A stretch of DNA of 60,278 nt from Synergistaceae bacterium (GCA_017443985.1 JAFSXR010000018.1:1-60278), one strand, 5' to 3'. Shown: positions 42,734 to 52,671, counted from the stretch's first letter. Made by a program: numbers and translations. Notes: generated from the letters alone by a model not told the origin.

Positions 42734-43741
42734 TTATTTTTTTACGCGCTCTTCAAAGTTTGTGCGGAGTTCTGTACGCTCTTTGAGGCAATTTTCCCAG
42801 CTCACGGGCATGGCATTTTTAACTATCGTGTCGGTTGCAATGGAGTCGTAAGGAACAGCGGGAGGATTTTTTCTTACAGAGTGCATCCAGCCTTTGACGA
42901 TATATTTCTGTCCCTCTTCAGATAAAAACCAGTCTGTTAATTCCTCGCAGATTTTTGAATTTCCGTGCGCGCTCCATTCATCTTTTATTGTCATGATAGG
43001 CGAAGGGACACAAATTACTCCGTCCGTCGGATAAATTACTTCGAGCTCGCTGTCCTCTTCCTCGCGTTTTTTCAAAACAGACTCTTCAAGTATCATGATG
43101 ACTTTGCACTCGCCCGTCTCAAGTTTTGTCAGAGCCACTGAGCCGGACTCAACCATGACTTTATTTTCAGCCAGCTTGTCAAAATATTCATAGCCGTATT
43201 TGTCTTTGAGTGCCGATATGGCTACAAGTGCCGTGCCCGATGTCAAAGGGTTCGACATGGAAATCATGCCCTTCATTGACGGGTCATAAGCAAAATCTTT
43301 GAACGACTTGGGCAAATCTTCTCTGCTAAATTTTTCCGGGTTGAACGCTAAAATCATGTTCAAAGTTCTCACGGGATACCAATAGCCCTCCGCGTCATAT
43401 TCAAGCGAAATATTTTCAGCTTCTTTCGTGATGTAGGGGTGAAGAAGTCCGGCCTCTTTAAGTTCAAGAGAATATGAAGGGTCAGCCACCATCAGCATAT
43501 CGCAGCCGAGTTTTTTTGTGTCGCGTTCCGCAGCAATTTTCGCCTGCAGAGTTCCTGTTCCGCCGTAAAAAAATTCTACGTCGTAATTCGGGAATTTTTC
43601 ATGCAGCACAGCCGTCATGGCTTCGATTACGTCCTCATACATTGAAGTATAAATTGTAATTTTAGGCTTATCCGCAGCACTAGCAGCTCCGCCTATTACA
43701 AAAAGACCAAGCACCATAAAAAGAATTAATAATTTTTTCAT
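42734..43741 (-). CDS. ABC transporter substrate-binding protein (Fe3+-type, FbpA-like)
   Basis: A 335-residue periplasmic protein. Signal peptide MKKLLILFMVLGLFVIGGAASA; family 1 fold beginning KITIYTSMYEDVIEAMTAVL, then YGGTGTLQAKIAAE, DMLMVADPSY and LTSGTALVAISALKDKYG. Ligand is probably Fe3+, but relatives bind 2-aminoethylphosphonate or polyamines. An AGGAGG lies just before ATG. No Fur-box-like palindrome is evident. Confidence 0.88.
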   Translation of the reverse strand: MKKLLILFMVLGLFVIGGAASAADKPKITIYTSMYEDVIEAMTAVLHEKFPNYDVEFFYGGTGTLQAKIAAERDTKKLGCDMLMVADPSYSLELKEAGLLHPYITKEAENISLEYDAEGYWYPVRTLNMILAFNPEKFSREDLPKSFKDFAYDPSMKGMISMSNPLTSGTALVAISALKDKYGYEYFDKLAENKVMVESGSVALTKLETGECKVIMILEESVLKKREEEDSELEVIYPTDGVICVPSPIMTIKDEWSAHGNSKICEELTDWFLSEEGQKYIVKGWMHSVRKNPPAVPYDSIATDTIVKNAMPVSWENCLKERTELRTNFEERVKK

Positions 43742-43787
43742 TCTTAAAACCTCCTAAAACTTTTATAATTTTAGCACGTAGCAGCCT

Positions 43788-45116
43788 CTACTTTACAACT
43801 CCGTGAAGGCACCATGCTTCAGCCGAAGTTATTTCCACGTTCACGAACTCTCCCAAAAGTTTTTTGCTTCCCTCAAAAATTACAACCTTGTCTGACGGCG
43901 TTCGGCCCTGCAATAAATTTTCACCCTTAGGCGCAGGCCCGTCAACAAGGACTTCAAAAATTTTTCCCGTCAATTCCTGATTGAGTTCAAGAGTTATTTT
44001 GTCCTGCAACTCGTTCAACGTCATTAAACGCTTCAGCCTTAAGTCAACGGGCAAGGCTCCTTCCATTGTTGCCGCAGGTGTCCCGTCGCGTTCGGAATAT
44101 GCCGCGCTGTGAACTAAATCGAATTTTATTTCGCGCAGGGCGTTCATTGAGGCGTTAAAGTCTTCGTCAGTCTCGCCGGGAAATCCTACAATTAAATCTG
44201 TAGTGAGGCCGAGACCGGGAATTTTTGAGCGCGTTAAATTAATTTTTTCGAGATATTCAGCGTAAGAATATTTCCTGTTCATTAGTTTTAATATTCTGTC
44301 GCTTCCTGATTGAATAGGAAGATTTAACGACGGGCAGACTGTCTCTTCGTTCGCCATGACGTTAATAATATCTTCCGTGAAATCCTGCGGCAATGACGTA
44401 ACGAAACGGACGCGCTTTATTCCGTTGAGCCTTGCTATTTTTTCCAAGAGCCACGCGAAATTTAAGCCGATGTCTTTTCCGTAGCTGTTGACGTTCTGGC
44501 CGAGCAGAGTAATTTCTTTCACGCCGTCATTGATTAACATTTCGGCTTCGGAAAAAATTTCTTCGGGACTTCGTGAGACAAAACGCCCCCGAACATACGG
44601 AACTATGCAGTAAGTGCAGAAATTATCACAGCCGTGAGCGATCGTGATATAGGCTTTATATTTATTCTCGCGTTTTATAGTTATGTTGTCCGAATCAAAA
44701 TTCAAGCTGTGAAATTCTCGCGGATCTGTGTCGAGCAGATTAATTCTAGATTTCGGGTGAGAGTAAATTTGTTCAATAGCGTCAGGAAGCAAGCCTATAT
44801 GTCTTGGCCCGGCAACGAGCCTGACATAAGGGAAGCGGTTTAATGCTTTCTCGCCTATTCGTTGAGCTATGCAGCCGGTTAATGCGACTAAGGGCCGCTG
44901 ATTTTTTTGCCATGAAACATCATAGAGGCCAAGCTCGCTCCAGACTTTTTGCTCGGCCTTTGCTCTGACACTGCAGCCCGTTATCATTACTATGTCGGCT
45001 TCGTCCTCGCTGACTTCCTCCCAGCCGCGTGAGCTTAAAACAGTTCTAACTCTGTCAGCGTCGTAGACGTTCATTTGACAGCCGTAGACTTTTACGCAAA
45101 ATTTTTTAGCCGTCAT
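43788..45116 (-). CDS. miaB: tRNA-2-methylthio-N6-dimethylallyladenosine synthase
   Basis: A 442-residue radical-SAM methylthiotransferase modifying A37 of tRNAs that read UNN codons. N-terminal VYGCQMNVYDAD and TGCSVRAKAEQKV carry the second cluster's Cys; the radical-SAM motif is CDNFCTYCIVPYVRGR; a C-terminal TRAM domain follows. It is the second methylthiotransferase in the window, with rimO. Its start overlaps the upstream gene by 4 bp. Confidence 0.95.
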   Translation of the reverse strand: MTAKKFCVKVYGCQMNVYDADRVRTVLSSRGWEEVSEDEADIVMITGCSVRAKAEQKVWSELGLYDVSWQKNQRPLVALTGCIAQRIGEKALNRFPYVRLVAGPRHIGLLPDAIEQIYSHPKSRINLLDTDPREFHSLNFDSDNITIKRENKYKAYITIAHGCDNFCTYCIVPYVRGRFVSRSPEEIFSEAEMLINDGVKEITLLGQNVNSYGKDIGLNFAWLLEKIARLNGIKRVRFVTSLPQDFTEDIINVMANEETVCPSLNLPIQSGSDRILKLMNRKYSYAEYLEKINLTRSKIPGLGLTTDLIVGFPGETDEDFNASMNALREIKFDLVHSAAYSERDGTPAATMEGALPVDLRLKRLMTLNELQDKITLELNQELTGKIFEVLVDGPAPKGENLLQGRTPSDKVVIFEGSKKLLGEFVNVEITSAEAWCLHGVVK

Positions 45117-45829
45117 TTATGCTCCTTGTTCCATTCCTTAAATTCTTCCCAGCCAATTATCCATAAGAACGAATGAGCGTCAATCAAGCGTATTTCAACA
45201 TCAGGAATAATTCTTTGCATTATGTTCCGAATTTCCTTCATAATCCCGATAAAGCCGATATAGTTTTCCCAACTGCATTTGAATAACAATTTATATTCAA
45301 TGCCTACTAAAGAAAGACGTTCCTCGAATATGCCGGATCTAAGGTGAACGAAACGCGAAGAATCTTTAATGAAAAATAAGTAGCTGATAACTTCATAGAT
45401 GCTTCCAAAAATTTTACGTGCGTTTTCAAATGCCTCTCTCTCTTCATTGCCGGGTCTGCTCTTGTAGATTTCATAAAGAACTCTCTCGGCTTCGGGATTA
45501 AATTTTTCATGACCGGGAGTAAGTACATCAGCAAATTTACTCTGCTGAATATAATGAACTAAATTTCCAGCGCAATTCATTGCCTCTTTACAACGTTCAG
45601 AAATTTTCCAGGTGTTAATCCATTCTTCTTGCCATTCGTCATATTTAAGTTTACGTCCTGCAAGCACGGCAATTTCAGATTTATAAGCCTCACCATCTTT
45701 AGTGTTTGCAAGAAAATTATTCTTGTCAACGAAACTAAGAGGACGGCCACCGTCTTTGAACAGCATGACGGCTACAAAATCGTTAATCACCTCAACTAAC
45801 TTCTCAGGATTTTTTATTGCGCTCTGCAT
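45113..45829 (-). CDS. Unknown protein between miaB and purB (238 aa)
   Basis: Not recognised. A soluble, mostly helical protein with no signal or membrane segment. Features: an N-terminal helix AIKNPEKLVEVINDFVAVML, a polar middle, and a C-terminal block ENYIGFIGIMKEIRNIMQRI then VEIRLIDAHSFLWIIGWEEF that looks like a conserved domain end. It overlaps miaB by 4 bp, so it is co-expressed, but it interrupts an otherwise housekeeping run and looks accessory. Confidence 0.7.
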   Translation of the reverse strand: MQSAIKNPEKLVEVINDFVAVMLFKDGGRPLSFVDKNNFLANTKDGEAYKSEIAVLAGRKLKYDEWQEEWINTWKISERCKEAMNCAGNLVHYIQQSKFADVLTPGHEKFNPEAERVLYEIYKSRPGNEEREAFENARKIFGSIYEVISYLFFIKDSSRFVHLRSGIFEERLSLVGIEYKLLFKCSWENYIGFIGIMKEIRNIMQRIIPDVEIRLIDAHSFLWIIGWEEFKEWNKEHK

Positions 45830-45832
45830 TTT

Positions 45833-47128
45833 TTAACCTCCGAAAAATCTTGCAAAAATTTCATCAACGTATCTGAGATAAAAATCATTCTCAAATAATT
45901 TTTTGAGCTGCTCCGGGTCAACTTCTTTCATTCGTTCGTCGGAGAGCAGTAAATCCAAGAAAGCTACTCCGCTCGAAGCCGTTTTCATTGCGTTCTCCTG
46001 AACGATTGCGTAAGCGTCCTCGCGTGAAAGTTTTAACTCGTCAAGCAAAAATGTTAAAACTCTCTGGGAATAAACAAGCCCGTTAGTCTGACTGATATTT
46101 TCTTTTACTCGGATCTCGTCAACCGTCAGACCCTTTAATATTTTCGTCATGCTCCGAAGCATAAACGCGGCGATATTAAAAGCGTCCGGCCATATAACGC
46201 GCTCGGTTGAAGAGTGGCTTATGTCTCTCTCGTGCCACAAAGCTACGTTCTCCATGCCCGTTAAAGCATAGCCGCGTAAAAGTCTCGACATTCCGCAGAC
46301 TCTCTCGCATTTAATCGGGTTGCGTTTATGAGGCATTGCGCTTGAACCTTTCTGCCCTACTCCGAACGGCTCGAACGCTTCCCGAACTTCCGTGCGCTGT
46401 AAATTTCTTATCTCAAGTGCCATTCTCTCAAGAGTACTGCCCATTAATGCAAGGGCGTTCAAAACTCCGGCGTGGCGGTCGCGCTGTAAAATCTGATTAG
46501 AGACTTTCGCAGGCTCAAGGCCAAGCAGCTCACACACACGCGCTTCAAGCTGAGGCGAACACATTGCGTAAGTTCCTACGGCTCCGGAAATTTTCCCGGA
46601 AGAAACATCTTTGCGGGCGTATTCAAGCCTTCCTTTGTCGCGCAGTAATTCGGCGTGCCAGTTCAAAAACTTCAGGCCCATTGACATAGGCTCGGCGTGT
46701 ATTCCGTGAGTGCGTCCGATACAAGGAAGATATTTATATTTTTTCGCAAGCTCTTCGACAACGAAGTCAAGCTCATCGAGAGCTCTTATTATTATGTCAA
46801 GGCTGTCGCGCATCATTATTGAGCTTGCAGTGTCAAGAATATCGCTGCTTGTCATTCCCAAGTGCAAATATCTTCCGTTCTCGCCTATGCTTTCGGCGAC
46901 GGTGCTGACGAATGCAACGACATCGTGCTGGGTTTTCTTTTCGATTTCCTGAACTCTCTCAACTGTAAAATGAGCGTTAGCAACAATATCTTCAAGTGCC
47001 TCCTGAGGAATACGCCCTGCCTCCGCCCACGCTTTGCAAACTGCTAATTCAACGTCAAGCATAACTTTCAGCCTGTTATATTCGTCCCACAAGGCTGAAA
47101 TATCACGCTCTGAATATCTTTCAATCAT
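45833..47128 (-). CDS. purB: Adenylosuccinate lyase
   Basis: A 431-residue enzyme of the fumarase/aspartase superfamily acting twice in purine synthesis (SAICAR to AICAR, adenylosuccinate to AMP). Motifs: TQHDVVAFVSTVAE, HLGMTSSDILDTASS, RTHGIHAEPMSMGLK and the flexible signature loop GSSAMPHKRNPIKCE. Full length. With purL and hpt it makes purine metabolism a recurring theme here. Confidence 0.96.
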   Translation of the reverse strand: MIERYSERDISALWDEYNRLKVMLDVELAVCKAWAEAGRIPQEALEDIVANAHFTVERVQEIEKKTQHDVVAFVSTVAESIGENGRYLHLGMTSSDILDTASSIMMRDSLDIIIRALDELDFVVEELAKKYKYLPCIGRTHGIHAEPMSMGLKFLNWHAELLRDKGRLEYARKDVSSGKISGAVGTYAMCSPQLEARVCELLGLEPAKVSNQILQRDRHAGVLNALALMGSTLERMALEIRNLQRTEVREAFEPFGVGQKGSSAMPHKRNPIKCERVCGMSRLLRGYALTGMENVALWHERDISHSSTERVIWPDAFNIAAFMLRSMTKILKGLTVDEIRVKENISQTNGLVYSQRVLTFLLDELKLSREDAYAIVQENAMKTASSGVAFLDLLLSDERMKEVDPEQLKKLFENDFYLRYVDEIFARFFGG

Positions 47129-47267
47129 GATAAAAATTTCTCCGTCTCTATAAAATAAAATAAATTCATTGAAATTATAACCTAATCCCTAAATCTTAAT
47201 CGCTCAAAAAAAACTTATGATAAAATATTTTCGAGCAATCCTAAAAATTTCCAGAAGAATTAATTTT

Positions 47268-47345
47268 GGGGACTACAATGGGGACTACAAGAACATTAAA
47301 ATTTTTTAGCTTCCACAAAAATTCACAACGATAATTTTTTTCCTA
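47268..47345 (+). repeat. Dispersed element, diverged copy R4, with 12-bp direct repeats
   Basis: GGGGACTACAAT is followed directly by GGGGACTACAAG, then AAAATTTTTTAG and CCACAAAAATTCACAACG, which align to R2. The CTAC-N8-CTAC spacing is the same as in R1 and R2. Confidence 0.55.
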
Positions 47346-47491
47346 GAGTGTATGAAATTTTTTCTGCTTCATTGAAAATTTTTGACGGCAATTTTTTTTC
47401 ATGAGGAATTTTTTTTCGTCATTAAAAATTTTCGCGGAGTGTTTTAATTTTTTATGAGAGATGAGAAATCATGGCGGGGAAAAATTTTTTT

Positions 47492-47515
47492 TACCTCCTA
47501 ACTCCTAACTCCCTA
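47492..47515 (-). repeat. Heptamer array before the YjbH-like gene
   Basis: Three units (CCTCCTA, ACTCCTA, ACTCCCTA) in one orientation. Confidence 0.65.
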
Positions 47516-47579
47516 CGTATTTATAATTATTTTTTATAGTGTAAAATATAGTAAAAATTTTTTAGGAGCGGTTTTTATT

Positions 47580-49718
47580 TTGCGTAAGTTCTTTATAAGA
47601 TTTATTCTCTTGTTTCTTTTTACTTTTATAATTTTTGCGAATAATTCGTACGCCATAACGGGAGGCAACACAGGCTTTACGGGCTTGTGGGAGTATCCGA
47701 CCGCAGAAATGCCCCACGACGGAGGCGGTCGCTTCGGCTACACGAAAGCTACACCGTATGGATTTTATTTTTTAGATTTAGCTTGGCTGCCGTGGCTCGA
47801 AATTAATACGCGCCTCAGCACATTTAACAACATTGACGCTAACGGCAGACGCTACATGGATAAGGCCATCGACTTAAAATTTATGCTCTGGGACAGTAAA
47901 GACCCTGCAAAATGGTATATCCCTTCAATCTCTGCCGGAGTCGTTGACATGATGGGAACGGAGTTAATGAAAGCCTATTTCGGCGCGATGACGTGGCGTT
48001 ACGGAAAATTTGCGGCGACGCTCGGCTACGGCTCAGACAGGTTAAACGGCTTCTATGGCGGTGTTGAATGGGACATTGACAGCTGGCTGACGCTCAAGGC
48101 TGAATATAGTCCGCTTGATTATGATCAGGACGTTGTAGGCGGTCAAAAAATTTTAAGAGGGGACAATGCCGCGAAGAAAAAATATAACGCCGGTGTTGTT
48201 CTTCACGCTCCTTGGGGCATGGACGGCTCATTAAGCTATCAGCGCGGCAACGAATGGGTCGTAGGAATTTCACAGACAATAAATCTTGCCGGCCCCTACA
48301 TTGGAAATCATAGAAGAACTTACGGCACTCCAGGCGATGCCCGCATACCTTGCTGGGATAAGCTTAACACAGATACTTTAATTTCAAAATTAAAATCCGG
48401 CATTGAAAAATACGTCAGAGTCCGCGACGTTGACGTTAAAATCGAAGCAACAAAGAGAGAACACAAATTATATTTAGCCTACGAAAATTACGGCTATGCC
48501 TCGCACGCTGAGGCAATGGTGAGAATTTTAGTTTTATTGTCGGCGGTTATGCCGGACGTTGACGAGCTCACTTTAATTCATAAAAACGCAGGCGTTCCTG
48601 TCGTTCAAGCAACTTTTCCCGGAACTTTATTATTTGACATAAGAGCTAAAGATTTACGAACCCAAGAGCCCATGAAGGACTCGATCTTCAACTGGGCTGA
48701 TTCTGACAGCGAGATCCAAGACCCCGATGCCAAAGGACTGCTGCACAACAAAGCGACTCATGAAGTAAAAGCTATGGTGGTTTTTGAGCCGCGAATTGAC
48801 CAGACTTTGCGCGAAGCCTATATGGACCGCTGGGACATAGATTTAGTTTATAACGGCCGCTATTATAACGGCTGGGGCAGTGTTTTCGATATAAGATTTC
48901 CCATTCATAACCACGTAGATACTTCAGATTATTTCGGCTTATGGTGGGAGAAAGATTTGAACAACGCAATCAGGATTCAGAAGGCCGGATTAACTTACGC
49001 AAATAAATTTAATAAAAACGGCCGCGCTTGGTTTTTTGCTGATGCCGGTTATCTTGATGAAGCATGGTTTGGCGCAAACGCTTGGGCGAGATATTACAGC
49101 GAAAGCGGTAACTGGTGGATTGGCGCGAGGCTTGCTGCGTTCCATGACAGAGACCCTTACTCATTCGGTGGACTTACTAACGGCGTATATAGATACTATC
49201 GCGGAAGAACTTACGATGTCCCGACTAATAAGAGCTGGTATCCGACCGGCTGGGTGCAGGCTAATTATCATTTTACCGATGTTGATTTAGATGTCGGAAT
49301 TTCTTACGGGAGATATGTTGACGGCGACAAGGGCGTTAAATATGAAGTTACGCGCCACTGGGACGATACTGCTATTGGCTTCTGGGTCATTGACGCTGAC
49401 AGACACGCGCCCGATAAAAATTTCACGCTTGCAGGAGTTCATTTAGAGATACCGGCTGACAAATGGCTGGGTACAATGTTCGGCAATTCAAGTTCGCATG
49501 TATGGGAACAGAACACAATTTTTCTTTCGACATATTACATGGAGGCAGCTCGCGAGGGAGCGACTATCAGAACGCCGGAACGCTTAATGAACCAGTTAAG
49601 GCCCGTCGCAATGAAAAGAAACGTCGAGAAATTGCTTCAGGAATATTGCTCGTATGAGGACGGACAATATGAGGACAAGAAAACTGTAACGAGCCTTTTT
49701 GAATATATTTTTCACTAA
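47580..49718 (+). CDS. YjbH-like outer-membrane exopolysaccharide protein
   Basis: A 712-residue exported protein. Signal peptide of about 25 residues ending NNSYA; then TGGNTGFTGLWEYPTAEMPHDGG, the usual start of YjbH-domain proteins. The body is rich in alternating Trp/Tyr beta strands, as in an outer-membrane barrel. In E. coli yjbH is part of an exopolysaccharide operon, and here the next gene is a Wza-like exporter, consistent with joint export. The start is TTG with AGGAG about 11 bp upstream. Confidence 0.85.
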   Translation: MRKFFIRFILLFLFTFIIFANNSYAITGGNTGFTGLWEYPTAEMPHDGGGRFGYTKATPYGFYFLDLAWLPWLEINTRLSTFNNIDANGRRYMDKAIDLKFMLWDSKDPAKWYIPSISAGVVDMMGTELMKAYFGAMTWRYGKFAATLGYGSDRLNGFYGGVEWDIDSWLTLKAEYSPLDYDQDVVGGQKILRGDNAAKKKYNAGVVLHAPWGMDGSLSYQRGNEWVVGISQTINLAGPYIGNHRRTYGTPGDARIPCWDKLNTDTLISKLKSGIEKYVRVRDVDVKIEATKREHKLYLAYENYGYASHAEAMVRILVLLSAVMPDVDELTLIHKNAGVPVVQATFPGTLLFDIRAKDLRTQEPMKDSIFNWADSDSEIQDPDAKGLLHNKATHEVKAMVVFEPRIDQTLREAYMDRWDIDLVYNGRYYNGWGSVFDIRFPIHNHVDTSDYFGLWWEKDLNNAIRIQKAGLTYANKFNKNGRAWFFADAGYLDEAWFGANAWARYYSESGNWWIGARLAAFHDRDPYSFGGLTNGVYRYYRGRTYDVPTNKSWYPTGWVQANYHFTDVDLDVGISYGRYVDGDKGVKYEVTRHWDDTAIGFWVIDADRHAPDKNFTLAGVHLEIPADKWLGTMFGNSSSHVWEQNTIFLSTYYMEAAREGATIRTPERLMNQLRPVAMKRNVEKLLQEYCSYEDGQYEDKKTVTSLFEYIFH

Positions 49719-49743
49719 ACTAAAGACGGAGTGATTTTATTTA

Positions 49744-52116
49744 ATGAAAATGACGTGTAAAAAAATTTTTATAGCATTGTTAATGCAGCTGGCTTTGTGC
49801 AATGCCGGATATGCCGCCGTTATGAATGCTCAGACGGGACAGCAGCCTGCCGGCGTGAATACAAATAATAATAATGTTCAAAGACAGCCGCAGAATTATT
49901 ATCAGGGTAATATTAATCGGCCTTTAGTTGAAGATACGAGGCCGAACATGATGACTTATGATTATTATGATTATGAGCCGTTTACTTCTGATGATATTCC
50001 CTTGACTGACGAGGAAATTAACGAATTATTTGATCAAATTCTGAACTCGCAAAACGATAATCCGCCGAAAGACCCGACTGTTGCAAAAGATACAAGCACT
50101 CAACGCCGCATGAAGCAGCTGCAGCGTATGCAGCAGTTACAAAATAAGACAGGAAATAATAATCAAAATCAAAATCAAATTATTCTGCCTGATTACGAAG
50201 AAGAAGAAAAAGAGAAGCCGTTTAAGAGTCCTATAAATCAATTATTTAAGCGTATTCCGCGCTACGGAATGTCATTCTTCAGACATTCTCCGGCCTCGTT
50301 TGTTCCGCTGGACAGCGTGCCTGTAACGCAGGACTACAGAATAGGCGTTGGCGATGAAATGACGCTTACTATATGGGGAATACCCGAAGAGGGCTTTTAT
50401 AATTTCATAATTAACCGCGACGGCATGGCCTCGCTTCCTCATATCGGAACAATCAGACTCGCCGGCTATACAATGCAGGAGGCCGAGAGGGTAATTCATA
50501 CGCGACTTAATCGTTACTACACGGGTTTTCAAATGAATTTATCAATGGGCAAAGTAAGCTCGATAATGGTCTATGTAACCGGCAACGCCCGAAGGCCCGG
50601 AGCCTATACTGTCTCGTCGTTCTCAACTTTAGTCAACGCCCTTTTAGCTTCAGGGGGCCCGGCATCTAACGGAAGTTTGCGGAAAATTGAATTAAAGCGC
50701 GGAGCGAAAACCGTAGCGGTTTTTGATATGTATGCAATGTTGATGCGCGGAGATAAAACTCAGGACGCAAGACTTCAAGCAGGAGACGTTATATATATTC
50801 CGCCTGTGGGGCCGTTAGTCGGGGTTGCAGGAGAAGTCCAGAAGCCCGGAATTTATGAGATCAACGGCACAACCCGTATGGAGGATTTGCTTTACATAAT
50901 CGGCGGAATGAGCGCGAGAACGTTCGCCGGAAGGATTCAATATTTCAGGATAATGAATAACTCTTATGTAAGTGCTTTTGAGGGTTCCCTATCGGAACTT
51001 GAAAATTCAGAACTTCATGACGGCGATATTATTCGATTGTTCCCGATTAGCAACTTGAGCGCAACCGCAAGGATTGAAGGCACGCTGTTGAAACCGGGCA
51101 CGTATGCAATAACACCTGGACGTACAACAATCGCCGACTTAATCAAACGCGCAGGAGGATTAAAGCCTACAGCTTCAGACACTGCTGAAATAACGAGGGT
51201 AACTCCTTCGCTTGAAGGCCCTGTGAACGAACGCTTTACGGTAAATATTGCTCAGGCGTTACAGGGCGACCCGATGAATAATTTGACGCTTGAGGACAAC
51301 GATCAAATAACAGTGCTTGTAATTCCTGAATGGAAAAAACAAATCAGCGTTACAATCGCCGGAGAAGTTAAAAAGCCCGGAGTTTACGCAATGTTTCCGG
51401 GCGAGAGGCTTTCAGATCTGCTCACTCGTGCCGGAGGTTTTACATCAAAGGCATTTTTACGCGGAGCGATTTTTACCCGTCCTTCAGTTGCTGAAGAGCA
51501 GAAGCGCGCATTAAATCGAATGGCTGACCAGATGGAAAGGGATTTGCTCCAGTCGATGCAGAACACCTCTTCAACTTCCGGCTCGACAGCCCTTGACGCT
51601 GAATATCAACGAAGAATTGATTTAATCGACTCTCTGAGAGAGCTCGATATAATGGGAAGAATTGTTACGAAAATCGATTCGCCGCAAAATATAATCGGAA
51701 CGGCTTGGGATTATGAACTTCAGGACGGCGACGTTTTAAGAATACCCGACACGCCTTTAACCGTAAATATTATGGGAGCTGTTTACTCTTCAACGAGCTA
51801 TATTTATAATCCTAGTATGGGAATAAATGCTTATATCGGGGCTGCGGGCGGCGCGTTAAAGAATGCCCATAAAAGACTCGTATATCTGCTCAAGAGCGAC
51901 GGAACGACCGTAAGGCTTACCCGAAGTACTTCAATGCTGTCGTCAAAAATGTGGAAAGCCCCTCGCGGTTATTCTGCAAAAATTGAGCCTGGCGACACAA
52001 TCGTAGTACCTGTAAAATATCTTGAACGTCAGAACATAGACAATCTTAAGGACACAATCGATATTATTTATAAAGTTGCTGTCGGTGTCGGAGTAATTCT
52101 CAACAATACTAAATAA
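49744..52116 (+). CDS. Wza-like polysaccharide export protein with multiple SLBB domains
   Basis: A 790-residue exported protein. Signal peptide to about residue 24; a Gln/Asn-rich low-complexity stretch at 25-160; a Poly_export domain at about 195-270 (DYRIGVGDEMTLTIWGIPEEG); then repeated SLBB domains, clear at VYVTGNARRPGAYTVSSFS, VGVAGEVQKPGIYEINGTT, ARIEGTLLKPGTYAITPGR and VTIAGEVKKPGVYAMFPGE. It ends in an amphipathic IIYKVAVGVGVI segment. No lipobox Cys is evident, unlike Wza. It should form the export pore for the glycan. It lies 25 bp after the YjbH-like gene. Confidence 0.9.
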   Translation: MKMTCKKIFIALLMQLALCNAGYAAVMNAQTGQQPAGVNTNNNNVQRQPQNYYQGNINRPLVEDTRPNMMTYDYYDYEPFTSDDIPLTDEEINELFDQILNSQNDNPPKDPTVAKDTSTQRRMKQLQRMQQLQNKTGNNNQNQNQIILPDYEEEEKEKPFKSPINQLFKRIPRYGMSFFRHSPASFVPLDSVPVTQDYRIGVGDEMTLTIWGIPEEGFYNFIINRDGMASLPHIGTIRLAGYTMQEAERVIHTRLNRYYTGFQMNLSMGKVSSIMVYVTGNARRPGAYTVSSFSTLVNALLASGGPASNGSLRKIELKRGAKTVAVFDMYAMLMRGDKTQDARLQAGDVIYIPPVGPLVGVAGEVQKPGIYEINGTTRMEDLLYIIGGMSARTFAGRIQYFRIMNNSYVSAFEGSLSELENSELHDGDIIRLFPISNLSATARIEGTLLKPGTYAITPGRTTIADLIKRAGGLKPTASDTAEITRVTPSLEGPVNERFTVNIAQALQGDPMNNLTLEDNDQITVLVIPEWKKQISVTIAGEVKKPGVYAMFPGERLSDLLTRAGGFTSKAFLRGAIFTRPSVAEEQKRALNRMADQMERDLLQSMQNTSSTSGSTALDAEYQRRIDLIDSLRELDIMGRIVTKIDSPQNIIGTAWDYELQDGDVLRIPDTPLTVNIMGAVYSSTSYIYNPSMGINAYIGAAGGALKNAHKRLVYLLKSDGTTVRLTRSTSMLSSKMWKAPRGYSAKIEPGDTIVVPVKYLERQNIDNLKDTIDIIYKVAVGVGVILNNTK

Positions 52117-52133
52117 TTAAGGAGGAATCTAAC

Positions 52134-52397
52134 ATGAAAAAATTTTTTCTCGCGCTCTGTTTAACGCTTTGCTTCACTTTTACGGCCTGTGCAAAAGGCA
52201 ATTACGAATATAAGATCGTGCCGCTCGGCTCATTGGGTGCGCTCCAAAAAGAAAAATCTGCCGCTTCTAAGACGCAGCAGCTTGAAGCTATATTGAATCA
52301 ATACGGCAAGGACGGCTGGGAAATTTCAGAGATTTTTGCGGTGCGGACAACGTTTGACCCTAATGTGTTTTTCGTGATTATGCAGCGCGAAATTTAA
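52134..52397 (+). CDS. Small exported DUF4177 protein
   Basis: An 87-residue protein with a signal peptide ending FTFTACAKG (a possible, weak lipobox Cys) and a DUF4177-like domain: YEYKIVPLGSLG, then LEAILNQYGKDGWEISEIF. It lies 17 bp after the Wza-like gene with AAGGAGG upstream, so it is probably an accessory of the export system. Function unknown. Confidence 0.78.
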   Translation: MKKFFLALCLTLCFTFTACAKGNYEYKIVPLGSLGALQKEKSAASKTQQLEAILNQYGKDGWEISEIFAVRTTFDPNVFFVIMQREI

Positions 52398-52404
52398 CGC
52401 GGGC

Positions 52405-52432
52405 TTGACGTATAAAAAAAATGCGCTAAAAT
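52405..52432 (+). promoter_or_regulatory. Promoter of tRNA-Pro
   Basis: TTGACG, 16 bp, TAAAAT, ending 13 bp before the tRNA. Confidence 0.7.
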
Positions 52433-52445
52433 ATTCTGTGTTTTA

Positions 52446-52523
52446 CGGGACGTAGCGCAGTCTGGCTAGCGCATCTGCATGGGGTGCAGGGGGTCGGAGG
52501 TTCGAATCCTCTCGTCCCGACCA
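52446..52523 (+). tRNA. tRNA-Pro (GGG)
   Basis: Acceptor CGGGACG pairs with CGTCCCG; D arm GCGC...GCGC; anticodon stem TCTGC/GCAGG with loop ATGGGGT, anticodon GGG; T arm GGAGG-TTCGAAT-CCTCT; CCA is encoded. A T-rich stretch follows. Confidence 0.95.
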
Positions 52524-52585
52524 TTTTTTTTCTTTTTCATTATTCATCGCAATTTACAAACTTTTCACAACTCTTTTTTCTTTTT

Positions 52586-52605
52586 CTTCTTTTTTGTGTA
52601 GAAAA
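52586..52605 (-). repeat. Possible fifth CTAC-N8-CTAC motif, opposite strand
   Basis: GTAG-AAAAAATT-GTAG has the 12-bp spacing of the R1-R4 core on the other strand, shortly after tRNA-Pro. The rest of the element does not align, so this may be chance. Confidence 0.3.
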
Positions 52606-52671
52606 AATTGTAGAAAAGTTTTATCGCGATTTTCTTTCTAGTAAAACAAAACTAATTCACGTCGGAGAAAG

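Larger units (their letters stand above)
47129..47579. other. Divergent 451-bp intergenic region with R4 repeat and heptamers
   Basis: Between purB (-) and the YjbH-like gene (+). It holds a TGA-TAAAAT box near 47220, the R4 repeat (47268-47345), several AAAATTTT inverted runs, a heptamer array (47492-47515), and a probable promoter (TGTAAAAT near 47541) with AGGAG before TTG 47580. No gene is seen. Confidence 0.55.

Noticed and set aside
43006..43015. Match of the first 10 nt of the presumed guide (GGACACAAAT) inside the FbpA-like gene
   Set aside because: Ten bases in 60 kb is within chance, and the following bases do not match.
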